Assembly: GCF_041381155.1 (NCBI RefSeq)
Contig: NC_091134.1
Span: 3,592,001 to 3,656,000 of the forward strand
DNA length: 64,000 nucleotides
Direction of reading: 5' to 3'
Source: Argopecten irradians
Lineage: Eukaryota; Mollusca; Bivalvia; Pectinida; Pectinidae
Shown: positions 56,575 to 64,000 of the stretch, one piece after another
Layout: every line of letters begins with the position of its first letter
Position numbering within the stretch: position 1 is the first letter of the stretch
The notes under the pieces: model-generated
The model's database searches: none
Seen by the model: the letters and a program-made list of their open reading frames with translations, nothing else
Told to the model about the DNA's origin: nothing
Translations under genes and position numbers: made by a program

Positions 56575-57417
56575 AAACAAGAGGCCCATGGGCCTTAACT
56601 GTCACCTGATATTTGATACAAATTAGTTATGTCATTTACTAGCCAACTGATGCCTTTTGTTCAGGTATTAGGAACATAGATCTAATAGGTCTTCATACAA
56701 AGTTTCATTAAGCTTGGTTGATTTTAACTCAAGTTATCGCATTCACAAGGTCCCATAATAATGATTAGTGCAAAGGGCAATAACTCCGTAAATTACTGAT
56801 GAATCACACTGATTTTCGAACTCCTCAGAGATCTTTTCAATGTTAGTCTACAAACACCAATTTTAGTCTTCAAACAAAGTTTCATTAAGCTTGGTTTATA
56901 TTTACTCAAGTTATCACGTTCACAAGGTCCAATGATAATTATTGGTGCAAAGGGCAATAACTCCGTAAATTACAGACAAATCAAGCTGATTTTTGAACTC
57001 GTCTGTAATATTTTAAATGTTAGTCTACATCAACAGTTTCATTAAACTTGATTTATATTTACTCAAGTTATTGTGTTCACAAGGTCCAATAATAATTATT
57101 AGTGCAAAGGGCAATAACTCTGTAAATTACTGTCTATTCAAGCTGATTTTTGAACTTGTCCGAGATCTTTCCAATGTTAGTCTACAAACAAAGTTTCATT
57201 AAGCTCGATTTATATTTACTCAAGTTATTGTGTTCACAAGGTCCAAAAATAATTACTAGTGCAAAGGGCAATAACTCTGTAAATTACTGTTGATTCAAGC
57301 TGATTTTTGAACTTGATTGAGATCTTTCCAATGTTAGTCGACAAACAAAGTTTTATTAAGCTCGATTTATATTTATTCAAGTTATTGTGTTCACCTATGG
57401 TCAGTTGACCTAAAAAA
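56575..57417 (+). mobile_element. Hairpin-ended non-autonomous element with 157-bp repeats
   Basis: It starts AACAAGAGGCCCATGGGCC-TTAACTGTCACC and ends GGTCAGTTGACCTAAAAAAA. The interior holds ~4.5 units with 157-bp (first one 177-bp) period, each containing AAGTTAT(C/T)G-GTTCACAAGGTCC and GTGCAAAGGGCAATAACTC. The paralogous intron of cassette 2 (44730) is an empty site. Open frames inside are repeat artefacts. Confidence 0.78.
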
Positions 57418-57462
57418 ATGAAATCAAACCTAAACGCTAACAAGGTAAAAACATTTACATAC

Positions 57463-57539
57463 CATACTTCCACAATGGATACTGGATAATCTCGCCTAAA
57501 GCAACAGCGTGGCCATCATTGAAGAGTGAAACTTTCAGT
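57463..57539 (-). CDS. Cassette 1 exon F
   Basis: A 77-nt exon (1 base + 25 codons + 1 base) encoding LKVSLFNDGHAVALGEI and IQYPLWKY. The acceptor is TTCTTAG and the donor GTATGT. With exons G and H it would make a small domain: a strand pair around DGHAVA-G, the LPYP segment and the IIWP end. Confidence 0.8.
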
Positions 57540-57789
57540 CTAAGAATTCAAACGATGTTCAAATGAGTAGTTTGTCAAAAAAAAACAAATTTGTGCTACG
57601 GAGACATTAATATTTCGCCAGTAAACAAGAATGTTCTGATACATGTAGGCAAACAGTACACTTTTCAAGACTTCAGTCTGAAAATGTGTGTTATCTTTTC
57701 TCCACATTATATTCTGGTTTGATGGTTTAGAGAGCTTAGTATCAATGAGAAAAAAAACCCAGCTGTCTATCAATTTCAGTAGTACTTAC

Positions 57790-57900
57790 TTAGCCCTTAG
57801 TTTATCCTTGGGGATCAGCTTCGGCACAAAATGTAGTTTCTTCAAAATCAAATGGTCAGGTGTATTTTCCGTTCTTCTCATGGCAGCCTCACTGTACTCC
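57790..57900 (-). CDS. Cassette 1 exon E
   Basis: A 111-nt exon (1 base + 36 codons + 2 bases) encoding EYSEAAMRRTENTPD and LKKLHFVPKLIPKDKLRAK. The acceptor is TTTTCAG and the donor GTAAGT. The FVPK(L/P)IPKDKL motif is shared by all copies. It is 6 nt longer than exon E of cassette 3, in frame. Confidence 0.78.
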
Positions 57901-58981
57901 CTGAAAAACCTCAGAAAATGAACTGCTTCCAAAAGGAAACAAGAGTTGTTTGAAAACAGCAAAGTTCGCCTCTGGCCTTGCACTAAAATTTTACCCTGGT
58001 CATTTCTCCCAATGGGCCTCTTGAAATTATTAAAATCCAGCATTTGTTTCCTTTAAATGATTGTCGTTACCCATCACAACAATTATAAACCATAACTATT
58101 GCAGAAATCAATGTCAATTATTATGAATAACAGTATTTATCCCATAACTATGCATGTTTCACAATGGAAAAAATCATGTAATATATCCCATAGCAGGTGA
58201 TTATTATTGATGTTTTCACAACAAAGTGTCACTACGGCAACTCTCAATTTGGTCATATTCAATCTCTATTGATTCCAATTGGCTTTCAAATTTAGACTAC
58301 ATTTTATAACGATTATTCTTTGAAATTGCAATTATATCAAGAAGATGCTTATTTAAGTAATAAACAACAGAATATTGCCTCTGTATCTGGGTAGGGTATT
58401 TTATGGCAGAAAGACTATGTTGCAATATACATTGTATATGGTGGCTTTACTAGCATCTCTGAATATTACAAGTAACAGGTGATTGCCATGGACATTAAGT
58501 TAGGGGTAAGCAAGTTCTCTTAAGTATGGGTTTCAAAAGGCAATTTTTATTTCATTTTTCCAATCGATAGTTGTGTTTGAAAATTAAGAGAATACACAGT
58601 GTATAAAGTAGATTAGAGACTGTATCAGACTTAGTCCATGATTAACGTATTCGACCCACAAGCACCCAGCTTGGGGATAAATATTGGATTAAATTGAGAA
58701 GTCCTTAATTTGATCAGATACATGTGGTCAGGTGTATTTTCCGTTCCGTTTATTTCTTCCGTACCTTTCAAAAACACTGTAGGACCAATATACACCAATT
58801 TGCAAAGGAAATGGTATTAATAAAGAAAATATTTGTATTTCAATTGACATTTTATAAAGATTTAAGGCAACAAAGTTTGTATGAGACAGGTATTGGTTGT
58901 CAAATTTTTGACATGAATGCAACATACATTGGTGTACTTGCATATTAATGAACACGAATGCAAAATCAAAGTTGACATTAC
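57901..58981. other. Intron between exons 1D and 1E, with a partial exon E copy
   Basis: AT-rich sequence; at 58726-58790 the string GTCAGGTGTATTTTCCGTTC repeats the 5' half of exon 1E followed by degenerate sequence, a second small exon remnant in this cassette. The rest contains nothing I recognise. Confidence 0.55.
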
Positions 58982-59085
58982 CTGTCAGATTGCAGACACC
59001 GCCAAGTCCTTAACCTCTGAGATATTTTCTTTCTGATCTCCTTTCTCATTTCAGGTGAATCAGTGGCTGGGCATTTTTCCTGAAT
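58982..59085 (-). CDS. Cassette 1 exon D
   Basis: A 104-nt exon (34 codons + 2 bases) encoding IQEKCPATDSPEMRKEIRKK and ending CLQSD. The acceptor AG at 59086-59087 is in TCCAG and the donor is GTAATG. The invariant EKCPA(I/T)D motif with one Cys marks this exon type. A basic stretch (RKEIRKKISQRLR) follows. Confidence 0.78.
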
Positions 59086-60290
59086 CTGGAAACAGAAACA
59101 GAAAATTCAAGATGGTTTGTTCCAGTCCGTGTTTGTGAGGTCCAAAATATTCAAAAACATAAACCATAACCCAAATCTATCATGCATGTATTCGAAGGAA
59201 GCAACTGTAAAAAGAATATCAAATAAAGGTGTCCAAAGCAGAATGTCTATGAAAACAATTAGTCGCAAATTAAAGTGTACCATTATTCTTTGCACTCCCC
59301 TGATGGTGAAACAGCAAAAAGCACACATAAATTAAGACACCAAAATGATATATTCAGAAAGTTTTGGAAAGTTTATTTGAACAAATGTTTTGGAAATGTC
59401 GTCAGTAGAACTGGAGAAGTTTAAGATGGAAGCAGTAAAGGCCAACTTTGAATTTTAGAATGACAAAAAATAGCAATACATGTACTTGTTCTGGACTATC
59501 TGGATATCATTCTAGCCCAATCCCACCAGTGGTCAATGAAAAAAAAAAAATGAGAAAAGTTTACCGACGAAAACACTATAGACAGATAGCAGGCACACTG
59601 AGATGGACAACTCACAACTCACAATGGATGTTGATAAAAAAAGAAATCATTGACTTACATATTTCATTAGCTTGTCCGTCTTCTCCTCTTTCAGGGTTTT
59701 CACCCCAAATTTTTCTATTCCTTTTCTGACAAGTGTCTGTTAAAAAAGAAAAGTAAATCATTTACAAAACATTTTAATACATGTAAATTTTAAAAGGACA
59801 ATATTCAGTGATCTAATTTTGTTACATAACCACGAAGCAAAATATGGCATAAATGTATTGTTCTACATTCCTTTATATCGATAGGAGTTCAAAACTAATC
59901 ATGTCGGTTTTTCATTGTTGCGGGATCTATATGTTTATCTTCAAATTTTTTTTCTTTTATCAAAACAAGTTATGGGCAAAAATTTACATGGCATAGGGAA
60001 ACGCCAAAACACACCAAAATTTAACCAACCTATTTTGACACAAACACGCCAAATTTTCACCGATGGCAAAATATCCCACTTTACGGTATAAATGATCTAC
60101 CAATACATAACTCTGCGATCCAATACCATGATAAATCAACCTCTAATGGAATGGCATTTATAGTGCGACTTTTACAATTATTTATGGATCTTATGATTTA
60201 AAAGAGGGAGTGTAGCAGGAGAAAAACCATCAACCTTCAACGTAGAAGTAGAATGATAACCATGGTGGTGTCAATAAAACCTCAACTCAC
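59086..60290. other. Introns on both sides of exon 1C
   Basis: AT-rich unique sequence. Unlike cassettes 2 and 3 there is no minisatellite upstream of exon C. A 93-residue open frame at 59448-59729 on the plus strand overlaps exon 1C antisense and is not called. Confidence 0.5.
59659..59736 (-). CDS. Cassette 1 exon C
   Basis: A symmetric 78-nt exon (26 codons, phase 0 to 0) encoding TLVRKGIEKFGVKTLKEEK and ending KLMKY. The donor GTAAGT is a full consensus and the acceptor is AACAG. Highly charged, probably helical. The same exon type reads RIVRQGMDKIQVESMKDK in cassette 2. Confidence 0.78.
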
Positions 60291-60421
60291 ATTTAAGGAG
60301 GATTTATCCAACGATTCCAAAATTTCAGATTCATCCGATTCAGCGAATTCATCTGATTCTGATACTTCCAGATAATCACTGTCGCTGTCATTGTTTACAT
60401 TTACATCTTCTAAATCACCAT
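60291..60421 (-). CDS. Cassette 1 exon B (acidic linker)
   Basis: At 131 nt (2 bases + 43 codons) this is the longest type-B exon. It encodes a strongly acidic, Ser-rich segment with SDYLEVSESDEFAESDESE and ends ESLDKSSLN, like the SILN/SSIN ends of other copies. The donor is GTGAGT and the acceptor CAG. It is probably disordered. Length varies between cassettes (83, 101 and 131 nt) with phases kept. Confidence 0.75.
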
Positions 60422-60954
60422 CTGTGAATAATCATATCGATCAATAATTCAGTATCAATTAATTTGTACAAAAATCAGAGAAATAAATACAAGGTTACTA
60501 AACTAAAGTCTTGTTTTACTCAGTGCTTATTTAGGTCCTACAGATTTTCAACTTTATAGTTAAAGTCACCTATAAGAACTGATTCCACTTTTGAGGTGGG
60601 GAAAAAGAAGTGAATGTACCTGCCTCTGTAAACATGAATTAGATGTAATCATTTATCTTGCCTGTTTTCCAAAGGTTAAAAGTCCATTTGACAAAAGGAA
60701 AAGATTGGCCTCATTTATGTAATAATAAAAGTAAGAACATGACCTTGTATGATAGATTTAGACACACTGTCAAAAAGTAGATATTAACATTGTTTCTCCA
60801 ATTCCTCAAAAATAACCAGGTTTTCACCCCCATAGAACTAGCCTATAAGATAAAATATTTTCTTTGTCTATGATGTTCTGATGGATACAAAGTGTATATT
60901 GCCAAATTACCAAACATTTTCAATTAGTTATTAATTCTCAAAACCCATCCTTTG
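60422..60954. other. Intron between exons 1A and 1B, upstream of the array
   Basis: AT-rich unique sequence without recognised features. Confidence 0.5.
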
Positions 60955-61306
60955 TATGTCTCTCCCCTTACCTTGATGTCACTCATCAGTTATCTCCCCT
61001 TACCATGAGGACACTCATCATAGTTATCTCCCCTTACTAGGATGATGCATATCATGATTATCTCCCCTTACCATAATGTCACTCATCATAGTTATCTCCC
61101 CTTACCATGAGGACACTCATCATGATCATGTCCCCTTACTATGGTGTCACTCACCATGATTATGTCCCCTTACTATGGTGTCACTCATCATGATTATCTC
61201 CCCTTACTATGGTGTCCAACATCATGAGTACCTCTCTAGCTTTACCATGAACTGTCCCAACATGATTATCTCCCCTTACCACACTATAATAATTATCTCC
61301 CCTTAC
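60955..61306. repeat. 34-bp donor-site minisatellite, cassette 1
   Basis: About 10 units of TTATCTCCCCTTACCATGAG/GATG type running into exon 1A, with variants TATGTCCCCTTACTATGGTG. As elsewhere, each unit recreates the exon-end plus GTAAGGGGAG donor on the minus strand. Confidence 0.9.
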
Positions 61307-61422
61307 CGTGACTTGTTTCATCCATGACCTCCATAATTAAATCCTTCTCCTGAATGGCCACAGCTTCAGCAGTAATTTTAGCATCAGTCAATATTTCTGA
61401 AATCTCACTGCTACTCTTACGT
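61307..61422 (-). CDS. Cassette 1 exon A
   Basis: An exon of 116 nt (1 base + 38 codons + 1 base) encoding KSSSEISEILTDAKITAEAV, then a shorter acidic tail than in cassettes 2-4. The donor at 61305-61306 reads GTAAGGGGAG and directly adjoins a 34-bp minisatellite made of copies of the exon end plus donor. Confidence 0.75.
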
Positions 61423-61662
61423 CTGAAAATGTTGCAGAAAATAGTTAGCTATGTGAACTTAACATTGCAATAAATACATTTTCCTTTTCAAATGAGGATT
61501 TCATTTCATCTTTGTAAACATTTTATGACTAAATAATCAACAAATTCAATATTAATAACTGTTTTGAATTGTAGCAAGACATCAGCAAGTCTACAGATCT
61601 TTGGTAATGTGAGATTAACAACATATACTTTTATGAATGTTTTGAATCTGTAATGAACTCAC

Positions 61663-61706
61663 CCTGATCTCTGTAACTGTCTGGCCAGTCTCCCAGTGCG
61701 CATATT
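61663..61706 (-). CDS. Cassette 0 exon I
   Basis: A 44-nt exon, 14 codons plus two bases, encoding NMRTGRLARQLQRS. It is the short, probably helical type-I exon (consensus NVEAENLAKKLQR) and is the most diverged copy. The acceptor AG follows TTTTC and the donor is GTGAGT. It ends in phase 2 and joins the one-base start of exon A in cassette 1. Confidence 0.7.
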
Positions 61707-63281
61707 CTGAAAACATCAAGATCAACCAGGAATCTTTATAACCCATGTTGAATGATAATAAGAATACAAATAAGATTGTACAACTAATTAATTAATACCA
61801 TGTTCGAAATTAACTAAGAGCCTTAAACTAACTTTTAAAATTAATATTTGCCCCTTGATTTCCCCGACAATAAGTATGATACAAACAAAATATCAGTGAT
61901 ACATATTATTACCTTCAGAGACGTAATTCATAGCAATTCAGCCATTTAACATCTTTTGGCCCCAACTTACAGCCTAAATATACATATATATATATATTTG
62001 CATATTTTTTAACCATTTTCCAAGGAATTCTATCAGACAAATTTGGTCATGTTTACCGATTAAAGGTCATATTCTGATCAGTGGTTTCAAACACGAAATC
62101 AATTTTGCGAATTGTTGATGACAGGAAGTCGAGGATATGGTATAAACTCATCTTTGTCTGTTGGACCAGGTGAGCTTACAAACACAATCCACCCAACACA
62201 TTCAAATACTTCAAATATCATGTGACAAACATCAAACAAACCTTTAGAAATGCGCTGTGACTACACAGATCCTTCAGTGGCCAAATTATTGTATTTCCTT
62301 TCTGAAAGCAAAAACGAAATCAATAGTTAAGTAAAGAAATTTTATATAACAATATTTTCAGTAAATGCAGTAACAAGAAAGTATAGTTCTGTTCACTGTT
62401 ACTTTATCCTAATCCATGTCATAAGACAAAATGGTCATTGCCAGTACATAGATCTAAATATAACAACAAGATCTGGATATAACAACATTGATAGCTATAT
62501 AGTAACCACTGAGTATCAAGGGTATTTCTTATCACCGTTAATTTGATATATGGCAACCAGATGGCATCTGACATTAATAAATTCTCCTAATTGTAAATTA
62601 CTAGTTTTCTGTCTGTTGAAGCCCTATATGGCAATTTCGACCTTAATCAGACAATTTAACAAGAGACACAATACAACACTATCAGAGTAAACAGTAGCTG
62701 AAACTTAAGGCAATACAAGGAACTCTTTTATAGAAGCTACAAGTTTCTGATATATCTGATAACTTCAGAATTAGATCAAGGTGTTTCATTTAAATAAACT
62801 TGGTAGCCCTTCATCCCAGCAATCTACAGGCCAAAGATAAGGTCTCTTGGAGTCATAGTTATTCACAAGAAGTTACTCAAATGTTTAAGCATATTAACCC
62901 CTACGACCTTGAATGATGATCAAGGTCATTCTCATTGGACAAAGGCTCTTAATTCATCTTAGCATGCTTCAGGACAAATATCAGTACCCTGAAACCATTA
63001 CACCTTTACATAAGCCAAGCAGAAGCGACATTACAAATGTCAACATCATTTTTTTATTGGCTGATAAAGTAAATTTTAAACCTAATGAAAATGCTCTGTA
63101 CATGAAAAGTTGAATTATGTTGGTATATATAATACATCTGTTCATCATATGAAATATAAGATAGGTCTGCCAAAGGAAAAGGCATAAAATATTATTTAAT
63201 GATAAAGATCTGGCACGAATAACGCTAAAATCAGATTATTGATCAGATACATACATTTACAGTACTTAATAGTTTGATTAC
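61707..63281. other. Introns around exon 0H
   Basis: AT-rich sequence. At 62150-62175 GTCTGTTGGACCAGGTGAGCT resembles the 3' hairpin half of the element at 44490-44515, suggesting an old element remnant. No arrays. Small open frames (62913-63113) are not conserved. Confidence 0.5.
62242..62301 (-). CDS. Cassette 0 exon H (IIWP motif)
   Basis: A symmetric 60-nt exon (phase 0 to 0) encoding KGNTIIWPLKDL followed by CSHSAFLK. The acceptor AG at 62302-62303 follows a weak pyrimidine tract and the donor reads GTTTGT. The GNTIIWP core is the best conserved peptide of the whole cassette. The same 60-nt length occurs in every H exon found. Confidence 0.8.
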
Positions 63282-63406
63282 CTTCATGTTTGCCCAACTT
63301 CTTTTATCTTTCGGATATGGAAGTACTGGTACTGTCACATTGGTGAATTTTCTTATTTTTGTGATTTTCAGCTGTGCAAATTCTTCCCTCTTAAAATCCT
63401 CAATGT
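63282..63406 (-). CDS. Cassette 0 exon G
   Basis: An exon of 125 nt: two bases completing a codon, then 41 codons, ending in phase 0. The acceptor AG lies at 63407-63408 and the donor GT at 63280-63281. It encodes IEDFKREEFAQLKITK and VPVLPYPKDKRSWANMK. It is 6 nt longer than the 119-nt G exons elsewhere, giving two extra residues before the VPVLPYP core. It is the most 5' exon of the gene in this window; the preceding exon F must lie beyond 64000. Confidence 0.78.
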
Positions 63407-64000
63407 CTTAAAATAAATATTTGAAATATTTCATTTAAAGATGCTCCACCGCCGACAGAGCATAAATGATATTAATCACTTGAACAATAATTGGTGTTTA
63501 ATCGTGTATATATATATATTTACGCAAAAACTCTACTGCATGGCTGTGACAATTGTGATGAAGAAAAAAATACATATTTATTGCAATGCATATCAGAATA
63601 TATATCTGAAACTAAAAGATTTTTTTAGATTTTTCTACTATGATAGGTTGGGGAGATACACTAATAATAATATTCATTCATAATGTAATGTTAAATGTTA
63701 AAATATTTTGTTGATACACGTAATTGTACTATACCGGATTTGTTTGGAGATGGCTAATATAGGCTTTGCCTGTTGCCAAATCCATTTGCATATTATTTGC
63801 AATAAAATTTGTTGAAATAAGAAATAAGAAATAAGTATATATATGCCTAATTAACACAAAAAAAAAAATCCTTTTTCGGGATGCAATTAATCATTTTTTA
63901 TATTTTTAACTTGAAGTAAAATTAGAAGCTCAAACTTTTCAGTGGTGGCAATGGTGTAAAGTAATAAACTTTTGTAACTGAAGAAAAATACTAAATCGTC
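63407..64000. other. Intron upstream of exon 0G
   Basis: Aligns in part with 43451-43900 of cassette 2 (shared CCTAATTAACACAAAAA, GGGATGC(A/G)ATTAAT and AATGGTGTAAA), so cassette 0 belongs to the same duplication series. The preceding exon F is expected beyond the window. Confidence 0.6.

Larger units (their letters stand above)
253..63406 (-). other. Giant gene of tandem nine-exon cassettes, open at both window ends
   Basis: This span holds 47 exons of nine recurring types in the same order and strand. Each exon was found as a block conserved between cassettes, bounded by AG and GT on the minus strand. Splice phases are the same in every cassette, so cassettes can be joined in frame, and complete ones total 816 and 819 nt. 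I see no start-codon exon, terminal exon or polyA context between cassettes. One gene with an internally repeated protein of ~270 residues per repeat is therefore favoured over separate tandem genes, which remain possible. Exons F, G and H together give a compact pattern (DGHAVA-G, LPYP, IIWP) and A-B give an acidic, low-complexity linker. No signal peptide or membrane segment is visible. I do not recognise the family with confidence. Confidence 0.75.

Overview
Eukaryotic, AT-rich genomic DNA, probably from a marine bivalve mollusc. That assignment is an inference: the window has no bacterial-type genes, has short exons with GT/AG borders separated by long introns, and carries interspersed elements opening with an AACAAGAGGCCC(A/T)GGGCC-like hairpin of a kind I associate with bivalve genomes. 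No species can be named.

All coding sequence I can support is on the minus strand. It consists of 47 short exons falling into nine exon types (A to I, 44-149 nt), repeated in the fixed order A-B-C-D-E-F-G-H-I about five times. Numbered in transcription order (falling coordinates): cassette 0 (exons G,H,I only, 63.4-61.7 kb), cassette 1 (61.4-50.6 kb, exon H absent), cassette 2 (50.4-39.2 kb), cassette 3 (38.9-27.8 kb), cassette 4 (27.0-9.9 kb, exon G not found), cassette 5 (9.6-0.7 kb) and the first exon of cassette 6 (A, 371-253). Splice phases agree between cassettes (A 2->1, B 1->0, C 0->0, D 0->2, E 2->2, F 2->1, G 1->0, H 0->0, I 0->2). A complete cassette is therefore a multiple of three (cassette 3: 816 nt, cassette 5: 819 nt, about 272 codons). 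No start-codon exon, terminal exon or polyadenylation context is seen between cassettes. The simplest reading is one very large gene, open at both window ends, encoding a protein of ~270-residue repeats. Each repeat has a globular-looking part (exons F-G-H, ending in an IIWP motif), a short helix (I), a Ser/Thr- and acid-rich linker (A-B) and charged segments (C-D-E). Cassettes 0, 1, 3 and 5 read open; 2 and 4 are damaged, and in cassette 2 at least partly by likely sequencing error.

The introns are dominated by tandem arrays: 19 bp (2.4-6.1 kb), ~75 bp (6.9-7.2), 23 bp (7.8-8.5), 33 bp (8.5-9.2), 44 bp (12.3-17.05), 29 bp (17.1-21.06), 34 bp (next to most A exons), 39 bp (34.4-34.95), 56 bp (47.5-48.1) and 41 bp (39.4-42.45 and 50.9-54.3). 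Three of these (34, 33 and ~75 bp) start exactly at an exon/5' splice-site junction and reproduce the donor site in each or some units. The 33-bp array continues the reading frame of exon 5B and carries four in-frame donors, so it could encode a variable 11-residue repeat.

Mobile elements include at least four hairpin-ended non-autonomous elements of ~0.6-1.3 kb, several short TIR or foldback elements, and tRNA-derived SINE-like copies. Because paralogous introns of cassettes 1-3 still align, several insertions have an empty site in a sister cassette and so post-date the duplications. Some stretches look like uncorrected long-read consensus, notably 45.5-45.8 kb and 52.0-52.5 kb.
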